Positions 33,553 to 44,207 of a stretch of DNA of 64,000 nucleotides are shown piece by piece. Numbering within the stretch: position 1 is the stretch's first letter; every line of letters starts with the position of its first letter. The stretch lies in contig NZ_CP154608.1 of the NCBI RefSeq assembly GCF_039555325.1, positions 1,736,001 to 1,800,000 of the forward strand, in the 5' to 3' direction. The position numbers and the translations under genes were made by a program. The notes beneath the pieces were generated by a model. The model saw only the letters and a list, made by a program, of their open reading frames with translations. It was not told the DNA's origin and ran no database searches. This stretch comes from Sphingomicrobium sp. XHP0239 (GTDB lineage Bacteria; Pseudomonadota; Alphaproteobacteria; Sphingomonadales; Sphingomonadaceae).

Positions 33553-34559
33553 GCGAACATAAACTCGATGCGCTGATGCGGCGCGGCGCCGACTTCCTCG
33601 GCACGCGCTACGCCATCATGGGCGGCGCGATGAGCTGGATTTCCGAACGCAATCTCGTCTCCGCGATCAGCAATGCGGGCGGCTTCGGCGTCATCGCCTG
33701 CGGGGCCATGTCCCCCGACCTGCTCGACCAGGAAATCGCCGAGACCAAGACGCGCACCGACAAGCCCTTCGGCGTCAATCTCATCACCATGCACCCCGAT
33801 CTCGATCAGTTGATCGACATCTGCGCCGACCATGACGTCGGCCATGTCGTCCTCGCCGGCGGCCTGCCCCCGGGCAAGGCGATCGAACGCATCAAAGGCC
33901 GAGGTGCCAAGCTCATCGCCTTCGCCCCCGCGCTCGCCCTGGCGAAAAAGCTCAAGCGCTCGGGCGTCGATGCTCTCGTCGTCGAGGGCATGGAGGCGGG
34001 CGGCCATATCGGTCCCGTCTCGACCAGCGTCCTGGCGCAAGAAATCCTTCCCGAAGTCGCCGCCGACATGCCCGTGTTCGTCGCGGGCGGCATCGGGCGG
34101 GGCGAAGCGATCGCCGCCTATCTCGAAATGGGCGCGGTCGGCGTCCAGCTCGGCACCCGTTTCGTCTGCGCCACCGAATGCATCGCGCATGAGAATTTCA
34201 AGAAGATGTTCCTGCGCGCCAGCGCCCGCGACGCCGTGCCCAGCGTCCAGATCGACCCCCGCCTCCCGGTCATCCCGGTCCGCGCCCTGAAGAACAAGGA
34301 GACCGAGAATTTCGCCGCCAAGCAGCGCGAGGTCGCGGGCCATCTCGACAGCGGCAAGCTGGAAATGGCCGAAGCCCAGCTGCAGATCGAACATTACTGG
34401 GCCGGCGCCCTCAAGCGCGCGGTCATCGACGGCGACGTGGAATCGGGCAGCGTGATGGCGGGCCAGTCGGTCGGCATGGTCAAGCGCGAGGAACCCGTCG
34501 CCGACATCATCGCCGAACTGGTCGCCGAGGCGGCCGGAGCGCTGTCGGCCCGCGGCTGA
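33549..34559 (+). CDS. Nitronate monooxygenase / FMN-dependent 2-nitropropane dioxygenase-like protein
   Basis: A 336-aa TIM-barrel flavoprotein. Family features: GGAMSWISERNLVSAISNAGGFG at the N-terminus, DVGHVVLAGGLPPGKAI, MEAGGHIGPVSTSVL with the family histidine, and the FMN phosphate-binding AGGIGRGEAIAAYLEMGAVGVQLGTRF. The C-terminal 80 residues are less conserved. It overlaps the aspartokinase stop by four bases, so the two are co-translated, although no metabolic link is obvious. Family members also include enoyl-reductase-like enzymes, so the substrate is open. Confidence 0.87.
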   Translation: MSEHKLDALMRRGADFLGTRYAIMGGAMSWISERNLVSAISNAGGFGVIACGAMSPDLLDQEIAETKTRTDKPFGVNLITMHPDLDQLIDICADHDVGHVVLAGGLPPGKAIERIKGRGAKLIAFAPALALAKKLKRSGVDALVVEGMEAGGHIGPVSTSVLAQEILPEVAADMPVFVAGGIGRGEAIAAYLEMGAVGVQLGTRFVCATECIAHENFKKMFLRASARDAVPSVQIDPRLPVIPVRALKNKETENFAAKQREVAGHLDSGKLEMAEAQLQIEHYWAGALKRAVIDGDVESGSVMAGQSVGMVKREEPVADIIAELVAEAAGALSARG

Positions 34560-34622
34560 AATCCGCGCGGCCACCGCACGCATCCGCTGGCGCCCCGCCC
34601 CGTGCCCTGCTAGCTCGTGGAC

Positions 34623-36884
34623 ATGCCCACCGCCGCCGCCTCGTCCGCCCGCGATATCCTGACCGGCCTGCACGCGGTCATGGCGGGCCGCGGCGGGGCG
34701 CAGACCAAGCTCAACCGCGTCGTCGACATCATCGCCGAAGCGATGGCGAGCGAGGTCTGCTCGATCTACGTCCTTAAGGACGGCAAGCTCGAACTGTTCG
34801 CCACCCACGGGCTCAACAAGGCCGCGGTCCACCAGACCCGGCTCGATTTCGGCGAGGGCCTCGTCGGCACGATCGCCGAACAGATGCTCGTCCTCAATCT
34901 CGAAGAAGCCAGCCAGCATCCGCAATTCGCCTTCCGCCCCGAGACGGGAGAAGAGCATTTCCATTCCTTCGCCGGCGTGCCGATCGTGCGCCGCGAAACC
35001 CCGATCGGCGTCCTCACGGTCCAGCACGAGGACAGCCGCAAGTATGACGACGTCGAGATCGAGGCACTGCAGACGGTTGCGATGGTGCTGTCCGAACTGC
35101 TCGGCAACGCGGGCCTCGCCGACGGCACCAAGGGCCGCGCCCGCGACACCGGGGCGCAGCAGCTCGCCGGACTGAAACTTGTCACCGGCATGGCACGTGG
35201 CCACGCGGTCTTCCATCAGCCCAAGGTCACGGTCGAACAGACGGTCGCCGAGGACGTCGAGGCCGAACGCGCCCGCGTCTACACCGCCTTCCGCAAGATG
35301 CGCGAGCAGATCGACAACATGACCCGCGACGCCGAATTCGGCGTTCACGGCGAACATGAAGAGGTGCTCGAGACCTACAAGATGTTCGCCTACGACGAGG
35401 GCTGGGCCCGGCGCATCAACGAGGCGATCGACAGCGGCCTCACCGCCGAGGCCGCGATCGAGCGGGTCCAGCAGCATACCCGCGCGCGCATGCAGGAAAT
35501 CGACGATCCGCTTCTGAAGGAGCGGATGCACGACCTCGAAGATCTCTCCAACCGCCTCGTCCGCATCGTGTCGGGACGCTCGGGCACCGCGGCGCAAACG
35601 GGGCTTCAGCAGGACACGATCCTCATCGCGCGCAATCTCGGCCCCGCCGAACTGCTCGATTACGACAAGCGCCGTCTGAAGGGCATCGTGCTCCAGGAAG
35701 GCTCGCTCACCGCCCACGTCACCATCGTCGCCCGCGCGATGGGCGTGCCCCTCGTCGGCAAGATCGAGGATATCCGCCAGATCGCCTACGAGGGCGACGT
35801 CATTCTCGTCGATGGCGACTTGGCGACGATCGAGGTCCGGCCGACCGAGAAAAGGCAGGAAGAGTTCGATCGGCGGATGGCGTCGAGCAACAAGCGCCGC
35901 GCCGAATTCTCCGCCATTCGCGACAAGCCCGCGGCCACCACCGACGGCACCCATATCGAATTGATGGTCAACGCCGGGCTGGCCGAGGACGCCGACCATC
36001 TCGACGCTTTCGGGGCTGAAGGGATCGGCCTGTTCCGCACCGAATTCCAGTTTCTCGTCGCGGCCACCCTGCCGGGCCGCGAAAGCCAGTACCGGCTCTA
36101 CAAGAAGGTTCTGGCGGGCGCGGGCGACAAGCCGGTCGTGTTCCGCACCATCGACATCGGGGGCGACAAGGCGCTGCCCTATCTCGACGAGAAGGACGAG
36201 GCGGAAAATCCCGCGATGGGCTGGCGCGCCCTGCGCCTGTCGCTGGACCGCGCGGCATTGATGAAGGCGCAGGCCCGCGCGCTGATCGAGGCGGCGGCCG
36301 GCAAGCATCTGAAGGTCATGTTCCCGATGGTGTCGGAGCCGTGGGAATATGAAGAAGCGCGCCGGCTGTTCGAGGACCAGGTTGACTGGCTGCGGACGCG
36401 CAAGCGCTTCCTCCCCACCGTCATCGAATATGGCGCGATGCTCGAGGTGCCGAGCCTTGCCGAGATGCTCGACCAGTTACTCCCGCGCCTCGACTTCCTG
36501 TCGATCGGGACCAACGATTTGACCCAGTTCCTGTTCGCCGCCGATCGCGGCGATCCGCGGCTGGCCGATCGCTACGATTGGCTCAGCCCGGCGATCCTGC
36601 GTTTCCTCAAGCGCGTGATCGCGCAATGCGACGCCCATGCAACCCCGGTCCGCATCTGCGGCGAGATGGGCGGGCGGACGTTGGAGGCGATGGCCTTGGT
36701 CGGACTGGGCCTCAAGCGCTTCTCGATCACGCCGGCCGCGGTCGGGCCGATCAAGGCGATGGTGCGCTCGCTCGACCGGAGCGCGATCACCGCCGAGATG
36801 GATCGCCTGCTCGCCGATCCGCCACGCGACATGCGCCGCCAGCTCGAACAATGGGCGCGGGCCAACAATGTCGTCTATTACTGA
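34623..36884 (+). CDS. ptsP: Phosphoenolpyruvate-protein phosphotransferase PtsP (Enzyme I-Ntr)
   Basis: First component of the nitrogen-type PTS, about 753 aa, passing phosphate from PEP to NPr. N-terminal GAF sensor domain (about 15-160: CSIYVLKDGKLELFATHGLN, EDSRKYDDVEIEALQTVA). Enzyme I N-terminal domain with the phospho-histidine motif GSLTAHVTIVARAMGVPLVG. C-terminal PEP-binding TIM barrel with GIGLFRTEFQFL, DIGGDKALPYL and SIGTNDLTQFLFAADR. The GAF domain separates it from sugar-type Enzyme I. Start ATG 34623 (GTG at 34617 is possible); neither has a good ribosome-binding site. The partner NPr and EIIA-Ntr genes are not in the window. Confidence 0.94.
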   Translation: MPTAAASSARDILTGLHAVMAGRGGAQTKLNRVVDIIAEAMASEVCSIYVLKDGKLELFATHGLNKAAVHQTRLDFGEGLVGTIAEQMLVLNLEEASQHPQFAFRPETGEEHFHSFAGVPIVRRETPIGVLTVQHEDSRKYDDVEIEALQTVAMVLSELLGNAGLADGTKGRARDTGAQQLAGLKLVTGMARGHAVFHQPKVTVEQTVAEDVEAERARVYTAFRKMREQIDNMTRDAEFGVHGEHEEVLETYKMFAYDEGWARRINEAIDSGLTAEAAIERVQQHTRARMQEIDDPLLKERMHDLEDLSNRLVRIVSGRSGTAAQTGLQQDTILIARNLGPAELLDYDKRRLKGIVLQEGSLTAHVTIVARAMGVPLVGKIEDIRQIAYEGDVILVDGDLATIEVRPTEKRQEEFDRRMASSNKRRAEFSAIRDKPAATTDGTHIELMVNAGLAEDADHLDAFGAEGIGLFRTEFQFLVAATLPGRESQYRLYKKVLAGAGDKPVVFRTIDIGGDKALPYLDEKDEAENPAMGWRALRLSLDRAALMKAQARALIEAAAGKHLKVMFPMVSEPWEYEEARRLFEDQVDWLRTRKRFLPTVIEYGAMLEVPSLAEMLDQLLPRLDFLSIGTNDLTQFLFAADRGDPRLADRYDWLSPAILRFLKRVIAQCDAHATPVRICGEMGGRTLEAMALVGLGLKRFSITPAAVGPIKAMVRSLDRSAITAEMDRLLADPPRDMRRQLEQWARANNVVYY

Positions 36885-36982
36885 CCGCGGCGCCGGGCGC
36901 GCATCCGGTTGACAAAAACGGCTCGCACGCCTTGTCTGGCGGGCGAGGGAATTCACTCCAAATCGCACAGGATGATCGGGGC

Positions 36983-37756
36983 ATGGACGACGAGATCGAA
37001 TATGAACAGGAACCCACGGGCGCACCGGTCGGCACGCAGCTGAAGGAAGCGCGCGAGGCTAAGGGCATCTCGCTCGAAGATATGGCGGCCAAGACCCGTA
37101 TCCCCAAGCGTCACATCGAAAGCCTCGAAGCCAACGACTGGGAGAAACTCCCCGCCGCCACCTACGCCGCGGGGTTCGCCAAGACCCACGCCGCGATGAG
37201 CGGCGTCGACCCCGCCTGGGCCTCGCAGGCGGTGCGCGAGGAAATGGGCGCCTATACCCCCGAATATCAGCCCTCGCCCGTCTACGAGATCAACGAGGAA
37301 AAAAGGGGCATTCCCGCCTGGCTGATCGTCGTCGCCATCCTCGCGGTCATCGCCGCGATCCTCGGCTTCAGCTATCTGAACGACCAGCGTCTCGCCGCCG
37401 ACGAAACCCCGCAGGAAGAGGAGCAGGAGGAGGTGGCCGAGGCCACGCCCGCCGCAACGCCCGATCCCGCAACGCCCGATGTCGACAGCGACACGCCGGT
37501 CACGCTCGTCGCGACCCGCGCCGTCTGGCTGCGCATCACCGACGGCGATGAAGTGCTGTTCGCGCGCGAACTGGCCGAGGGCGAGGAGTATCAGGTTCCG
37601 GCGACGGCCAACGCGCCGCTCATGGAAACCGCTCGCCCCGCCTCGCTGCAAGCGCGCTTCGAGGACGAGACGGTCGGCTTCCCGGGCGAGGACGGCACCC
37701 GCATCAGCGGGGTCAGCCTGCTCGCCCCCGACCTCGTCGGAAACCGCAGCCTGTAG
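36983..37756 (+). CDS. RodZ-like helix-turn-helix membrane protein
   Basis: A 257-aa protein with the RodZ architecture. N-terminal Xre-type HTH at about 13-75 (LKEAREAKGISLEDMAAKTR, KRHIESLEANDWEKLPA, TYAAGFAKTHA). Basic juxtamembrane stretch and one membrane helix at about 109-130 (IPAWLIVVAILAVIAAILGF). A Glu/Pro/Ala-rich linker, then a periplasmic beta domain of the DUF4115 type (ATRAVWLRITDGDEVLFARELAEGEEY). Homologues connect MreB to cell-shape control. About 95 bases separate it from ptsP. Confidence 0.82.
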   Translation: MDDEIEYEQEPTGAPVGTQLKEAREAKGISLEDMAAKTRIPKRHIESLEANDWEKLPAATYAAGFAKTHAAMSGVDPAWASQAVREEMGAYTPEYQPSPVYEINEEKRGIPAWLIVVAILAVIAAILGFSYLNDQRLAADETPQEEEQEEVAEATPAATPDPATPDVDSDTPVTLVATRAVWLRITDGDEVLFARELAEGEEYQVPATANAPLMETARPASLQARFEDETVGFPGEDGTRISGVSLLAPDLVGNRSL

Positions 37757-37768
37757 GAACGATGCATC

Positions 37769-37784
37769 GGTTGGATTCATCCAA
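37769..37784. repeat. 16-bp perfect dyad between rodZ-like gene and cpoB
   Basis: GTTGGAT-TC-ATCCAAC is a perfect palindrome lying 12 bases after the rodZ-like stop and 60 bases before cpoB. It could be a small hairpin (6-bp stem, TTCA loop) ending the upstream transcript or a protein-binding site. No T-run follows it. Confidence 0.4.
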
Positions 37785-37843
37785 CGCTCAGCTTCTTACA
37801 CCCATGCACTAGGTATCTGTCGCACGATCAATTCGGAACCCAC

Positions 37844-38746
37844 ATGACCCGTATCCTGCTTTCCCTTTTCGCCCTTCTCCTGCTGATCGATCCTGCCTTC
37901 GCGCAGGAATCGGACCGTTCGCGCGAACGCGAGAATCGCGACCGCATCAATCGCCTCGAACGGCAGGTCCGGCAGATCCAGGAGGAGGTCTATCCCGAAG
38001 GCCGCCCGGCCAGCACCGCGGGCTATGCCGACGAGCCGGTCGCGACCCGTTCGTCGGTCGACATCCTCACCGGACGCCTTCAGTCGATGGAAAGCCAGCT
38101 GACGACCCTGGTTCGTCAGGCCGAGGAAGCGCAGTATCGCATCGGTCAGATGGAGGCCGAGATCGCGCGCCTGCGTGGCGAGGTGCAGACGATGCGCGAC
38201 GCCCCGCCGCCGCCGTCCCGTCCGATCGACGATGGCCCCATTCCGGTCGAACCCGACGGCGGTATCGGCGATGGCGCGGGCCCGCTCCCCGCCAATCCCA
38301 ACCCGCCTCGCGTCGCCGCGGTCGATCCCGCCAACCTCGAGGATCCGCAGTGGCTCGCCGACGGCAAGGAAGCCTATGATGCGGGATTCCGCCTGTGGGA
38401 CGCGCGCGATTTCACCGGTGCGGTCCGACAGCTGGACGCGATGGTCGAACAATATCCCGGCCACCCCAACGTGAGCTGGGCGCGCAACCTCAAGGGCCGC
38501 GCGCTGCTCGATGCCAACCGTCCGCGCGATGCCGCCGAAGTGCTGCTCGCCAATTATCGCGACAACCCCGACGGCGCGCGCGCCGCAGACAGCCTCTATT
38601 TCCTGGGCCAGGCGCTGATGCGCCTCGACCAGCCGGGCCAGGCCTGCCGCGCCTATGACGAGCTCGAGGAAGTTTATGGCGGAACGTTGCGCAGCTTCAT
38701 CACCGAACGTCTGCCCGCCGCCCGCAGCGCCGCGCGCTGCGAATAG
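37844..38746 (+). CDS. cpoB: Tol-Pal system TPR protein CpoB (YbgF)
   Basis: A 300-aa periplasmic protein that coordinates peptidoglycan synthesis with outer-membrane constriction. Signal peptide (LLSLFALLLLIDPAFAQ), N-terminal coiled coil for trimerisation (about 25-120: RINRLERQVRQIQEEV; RLQSMESQLTTLVRQ), a proline-rich linker (about 120-165) and C-terminal TPR repeats (AYDAGFRLWDARDFTGAVRQL; ADSLYFLGQALMRLDQPGQAC). The tolQRAB-pal genes usually found with it are not in the window, so it is separated from its operon, unless they lie elsewhere. Confidence 0.9.
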   Translation: MTRILLSLFALLLLIDPAFAQESDRSRERENRDRINRLERQVRQIQEEVYPEGRPASTAGYADEPVATRSSVDILTGRLQSMESQLTTLVRQAEEAQYRIGQMEAEIARLRGEVQTMRDAPPPPSRPIDDGPIPVEPDGGIGDGAGPLPANPNPPRVAAVDPANLEDPQWLADGKEAYDAGFRLWDARDFTGAVRQLDAMVEQYPGHPNVSWARNLKGRALLDANRPRDAAEVLLANYRDNPDGARAADSLYFLGQALMRLDQPGQACRAYDELEEVYGGTLRSFITERLPAARSAARCE

Positions 38747-38750
38747 CAGG

Positions 38751-39716
38751 ATGACCGGCGCGCTCGACCCCACGACGGTCGAGCGATTCGCCCGCGATCT
38801 GGACGCCCTCGTGCCCGCCGGCGTGCCGTTCGGCGTGGCGGTTTCGGGCGGCGCGGACAGCCTTGCGCTATTGCTGATGTCGCACGCGGTGGCGCCCGAC
38901 CGGGTCCGCGCGGCAACCGTCGATCACGGTCTTCGTCCCGAAAGCAGCGCCGAAGCCGCCTTCGTTGCGTCGGTCTGCGCCGATCGGGACATCCCGCACG
39001 CAACCTTGACGATCGACTGGGCCGAGGGTCCGCCGACCGCCAATATCGAGGCCTTGGCCCGCGACGCGCGCTACGAAAGGTTCGGCCGCTGGGCTGCGCA
39101 GCACCACCTCGGCTATCTCGCCACGGGTCACCATGCCGACGACCAGGCGGAGACGATGCTCATGCGCCTGGCGCGCGGCGCCGGCCTGTCGGGCCTTGCA
39201 GGGATCCGCAGAGAGATCGTCCAGCGCGATCTCACCATCGTTCGCCCGCTACTTCGATGGACCCGCGACGAACTCCGGTCGGTGGTCGCCGCAGCGGGGC
39301 TCGATCCAGCGGAGGATCCGCACAACGACGACCCTACGTTCGATCGCGCGCGCCTGCGCACGGCGTTGCGCGCGGCCGGCTTCCACGATGCGTCATCCTA
39401 CGCCGCCAGCGCGGTCTACCTTCAGGAAGCGGAGGAAGCCTTGGGCTGGATGCTCTTCGACCTGTGGGACAGGGTCGCCGTCGAACGGAACGGCACCTTC
39501 CGGCTCGATCTGGACGGCATTCCCAGCGAGCTCCGCCGACGATTGCTGCGCACCGCCATCCATCTGAGCGGAGACCGCCTTCCCCGCGGTCCGGAACTGC
39601 GCCGCGCGGTCGAGCGGGTCGAGGACCTCGGCAAGACCTCGCTGGGAGCCACGTTGATCGAGCGCGACGGAACGCTCTGGACCGTCCGCCCCGCGCCACC
39701 CCGACGAACCGGCTGA
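38751..39716 (+). CDS. tilS: tRNA(Ile)-lysidine synthase TilS
   Basis: ATP-dependent ligase, 321 aa, that converts the wobble cytidine of tRNA-Ile(CAU) to lysidine, needed to decode AUA. The PP-loop signature AVSGGADSLALLLM is at about 27-40. It is followed by VDHGLRPES, NIEALARDARYERF and TGHHADDQAETMLMRLARGAGLSGLAG, all TilS hallmarks. The protein is of the short type, lacking the full C-terminal domains of E. coli TilS (432 aa). Starts four bases after the cpoB stop. Confidence 0.93.
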   Translation: MTGALDPTTVERFARDLDALVPAGVPFGVAVSGGADSLALLLMSHAVAPDRVRAATVDHGLRPESSAEAAFVASVCADRDIPHATLTIDWAEGPPTANIEALARDARYERFGRWAAQHHLGYLATGHHADDQAETMLMRLARGAGLSGLAGIRREIVQRDLTIVRPLLRWTRDELRSVVAAAGLDPAEDPHNDDPTFDRARLRTALRAAGFHDASSYAASAVYLQEAEEALGWMLFDLWDRVAVERNGTFRLDLDGIPSELRRRLLRTAIHLSGDRLPRGPELRRAVERVEDLGKTSLGATLIERDGTLWTVRPAPPRRTG

Positions 39717-39749
39717 CGACGTCCCTCACCACCGCCCTTCGCCCACATA

Positions 39750-39778
39750 TTGTCGCCGCGCGCCCGCGTCCCTATCTT
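39750..39778 (+). promoter_or_regulatory. Candidate promoter of ftsH
   Basis: TTGTCG (39750-39755) and TATCTT (39773-39778) are separated by exactly 17 bases, each matching the sigma-70 consensus at 4 of 6 positions. It lies in the 98-base gap before ftsH, giving a leader of about 30 bases. No sigma-32-like element was evident. Confidence 0.45.
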
Positions 39779-39814
39779 AAGCCTCAAGTCATTTCCCCCT
39801 GATAGGTTTGTCGC

Positions 39815-41760
<1,946 letters not shown>

Positions 41761-41764
<4 letters not shown>

Positions 41765-42129
41765 AGACGCTCGTCACTTTCGCTGCCCTCCTGGTGGCGG
41801 TCGGGGCCGCGACGCCCACCGCTGCGCAGGAGATGAACGCGCAGGAATTTTACGAACGCGGCAAGAAGCTCGAATCGAAGGGACCGCTGGCGCTCTTCGA
41901 CGGCGATCTCAAGCGGCTCGAACGTGAAGGCAATGCGGCGGCGGAGCGGGCGATCGCGCGCAACGACCGGGCATCGAAGAAGCAATTCTGCATCCCCGCA
42001 AACGCCGACCGTATGGACCCCCGCGAGTTCCTGCGGGCGATGGAAGACTTCACGGCGGCCCAGCGCCGCGGGTGGACGAGTACCGAGCTTACCGTCCGTA
42101 TCTTCGCGCGCAAATATCCCTGCCGCTGA
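41761..42129 (+). CDS. Rap1a/Tai-like exported protein
   Basis: A 122-aa protein with a signal peptide ([20 protein letters not shown]). The mature part follows the Rap1a/Tai immunity-like pattern: [20 protein letters not shown], then [21 protein letters not shown], and a C-terminal helix ending FARKYPC. The two cysteines would form the conserved disulfide. Named family members neutralise peptidoglycan amidase effectors of type VI secretion, but most homologues, like this one, are not next to effectors. ATG overlaps the ftsH stop by four bases, suggesting an envelope role tied to ftsH expression. Confidence 0.7.
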
Positions 42130-42193
42130 ATTCGGGACCATCGGAACATAATGCGAACATCGTCGTTGGTTCTCTCGAAGGAGTAACGATACG

Positions 42194-42427
42194 ATGACTG
42201 CCCCCAAGCCCGACCCTACCCCCAAGACCAATCCCGTCTCGAATGCCGAGAAGGATCCCGACAACTGGACGACCGGCGACGAGCGCATGACCGGCGCGCA
42301 GGCGAGCTACCTCAAGACGCTCGCCGAAGAAGCCGGCAAGACCGAAATCTACGATCCGGAAATGACCAAGGCGGACGCGTCCAAGAAGATCGACGAACTG
42401 CAGGCCGAAACCGGCCGCGGGCGCTAG
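42194..42427 (+). CDS. DUF3072 family small protein
   Basis: A 77-aa hydrophilic protein. The family core is visible: NAEKDPDNWTTGDERMTGAQ, SYLKTLAEEAG and LTKADASKKIDELQ-like helices. Proline-rich at the N-terminus, no signal peptide. Members resemble small DNA- or RNA-associated SAP-like domains, but no function is established. GAAGGAG precedes the ATG. Its TAG stop shares CTAG (42424-42427) with the convergent DUF3667 gene. Confidence 0.8.
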   Translation: MTAPKPDPTPKTNPVSNAEKDPDNWTTGDERMTGAQASYLKTLAEEAGKTEIYDPEMTKADASKKIDELQAETGRGR

Positions 42428-43509
42428 CCGATCGCGCCCAGTGCGAGCATCAGGCCGAGGAAGATGCTCAGCACGATCCACGTCACCACGCTCAGGAGCA
42501 TCGTACGGACGAGCGCCGATACCCGGCCGAGTTCGTAGGTGCCCTTGAGCTGTCGGTAGAGGTGGAAGGCTGCATAGAGCATCCCGGCCGCTATCATCGG
42601 CCCCACCACGCTCGTTCCCGGGACGACTTTCGCCACGAGACCGACAACGATCACCATCAGCATCATGAAGCTGATGGAATAGGTTACGAAAACCGCATGA
42701 TCGTAAAGCCCGAAGCGGCGCGAGAAGGGGAACAGTAGCCACATGAACGGAAGGCTGAGCGGAATGAGCAGCCAGCTCAATTTGTAGGCGGTCGTCTGCG
42801 CCTTGTAGAGAAAGAGACTTGGATTCTCCCCGGCTTTCTCCAGTCCGAGCGAGAGCTGGCCGATCAAGGGCGTACCCTCATCGGCTTCCTCTTCGACCGT
42901 CGCACCGGTTTCCGAGGGATCGCCTCCCAACTCCGCGCGACGTCGCTCGACCGCATCGATCTCCGCGCGAACCCCCGCTCGCGCGCCGGAGACGCCCGGA
43001 AAGTCTTCCTGCTCGAGCTCGTCCAAACCCTCCTGAAGCTCCTCCAGGCGCGCATCCGCCTCCTCCACGCTCCCGATTTCCTGTGCGTCGGGTCCCAGGG
43101 TGATGTCGCCTTCCGCGATATCGCCGACCGAGACCACCAGCGCGAACATCGCGACGACCGTGAACAGGTAGAAGGCGATCGGGCTGATATAGCGTGCACG
43201 GTGCCCGTCGATATAGTCGCGCGTCAGCTTGCCGGGGCGCCAGACGAGGAGCGGCAGGGTATTCCAGAACTTGCCGTCCAGATGCAGAACCCCGTGCACG
43301 ATGTCATGCAACAGGCCGCCGATCGTCGTATGAAGATGCGCTTTCTGGCCGCACGATGCGCAGAAGTTTCCGGTCAGCGCCGCGCCGCAGTTGAGACAGC
43401 GGTCGGGCCCTTCGCCATGATCTCCGCCGGCGCCATGCGTGTGCGGTTCGAGCGCGCGCGCCGCACCCGCCCCGCCGATCATCTCGCCCGCCGCCTCGAT
43501 CCCGCTCAT
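42424..43509 (-). CDS. DUF3667 membrane protein with N-terminal zinc ribbon
   Basis: A 361-aa protein. Cysteines at about 38, 41, 50 and 53 (CLNCGAALTGNFCASCGQ) form a zinc-ribbon head, followed by the DUF3667 signature HDIVHGVLHLDGKFWNTLPLL and RPGKLTRDYIDGHRARYISP. One membrane helix (about 103-126), then an acidic, partly coiled-coil segment of about 110 residues, then a cluster of further membrane helices up to the C-terminus. Start at 43509 because the frame upstream is GC-biased non-coding sequence. Role unknown; the long loop between helix 1 and the rest is larger than I would expect for the family. Confidence 0.8.
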   Translation of the reverse strand: MSGIEAAGEMIGGAGAARALEPHTHGAGGDHGEGPDRCLNCGAALTGNFCASCGQKAHLHTTIGGLLHDIVHGVLHLDGKFWNTLPLLVWRPGKLTRDYIDGHRARYISPIAFYLFTVVAMFALVVSVGDIAEGDITLGPDAQEIGSVEEADARLEELQEGLDELEQEDFPGVSGARAGVRAEIDAVERRRAELGGDPSETGATVEEEADEGTPLIGQLSLGLEKAGENPSLFLYKAQTTAYKLSWLLIPLSLPFMWLLFPFSRRFGLYDHAVFVTYSISFMMLMVIVVGLVAKVVPGTSVVGPMIAAGMLYAAFHLYRQLKGTYELGRVSALVRTMLLSVVTWIVLSIFLGLMLALGAIG

Positions 43510-43589
43510 TCGACCCCCCGAACCGTTTCCACCGAACCTTATAGCGCCCCGATGGCGCGGGCCAAAGCCTCGTGCTAGCGCGTGGAAGA

Positions 43590-44198
43590 ATGGCACGCAT
43601 CGGCCTCCTTGGCGGCAGTTTCAATCCGGCGCATCGCGGCCACCGGCACATCAGTCTCGCCGCCCGGCGCGCGCTCGGCCTCGACGAGGTTTGGTGGCTG
43701 GTCAGTCCCGGCAACCCGCTCAAGCCCAGCAAGGGCATGGCGCCCTACGAAGCCCGTCTCACCTCGGCGCGGCGGATGGCGCGCCGCGCGCCTATCCGCG
43801 CCAGCGATTTCGAACGAGAAGCGGGCACACGCTACACCGTCGACACGATCGCCGCGATCCAGCAGGCGCACCCGAACCACGATTTCATCTGGCTCATGGG
43901 CGAGGATACTGTTGCCCAATTCCACCAGTGGAAGGACTGGCGCCGCCTCGCCCGCTCCATTCCGATTGCCGTCCTCACCCGTCCCGGCTATAAGGACGAA
44001 GCCCGCGCGGCTCGCGCGATGGGCTGGCTGCGGTGGTTCGTCCGACCGGCTGCCAGGAATGACTGGACGACCTGGAGTGTACCGGCGATCACGTTCTTGC
44101 GTCTGCCGCCCGATCCGACCTCCGCCACCGCGCTTCGTGCGCGCGACCCCGACTGGTATGAAAACGATGCGACCGGAGGCAGCGGTCCGATCTCATGA
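43590..44198 (+). CDS. nadD: Nicotinate-nucleotide adenylyltransferase NadD
   Basis: NAD biosynthesis enzyme, 202 aa, adenylating nicotinate mononucleotide. Nucleotidyltransferase signature GLLGGSFNPAHRGHRHIS (about 5-22), then LVSPGNPLKP for pyridine binding, FIWLMGEDTVAQFHQWKDW and the C-terminal TSATALRAR in place of the usual STxIR. Start ATG 43590; a GTG at 43572 is in frame. It opens a plus-strand run (nadD-rsfS-rlmH-envC-ctpA) that is a standard cluster in alphaproteobacteria. Confidence 0.94.
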   Translation: MARIGLLGGSFNPAHRGHRHISLAARRALGLDEVWWLVSPGNPLKPSKGMAPYEARLTSARRMARRAPIRASDFEREAGTRYTVDTIAAIQQAHPNHDFIWLMGEDTVAQFHQWKDWRRLARSIPIAVLTRPGYKDEARAARAMGWLRWFVRPAARNDWTTWSVPAITFLRLPPDPTSATALRARDPDWYENDATGGSGPIS

Positions 44199-44207
44199 GG
44201 AGTGACC

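Noticed and set aside
33522-36308. Minus-strand open frame of 928 codons opposite the nitronate monooxygenase gene and ptsP
   Set aside because: Shadow frame. The plus-strand genes have unambiguous family motifs.
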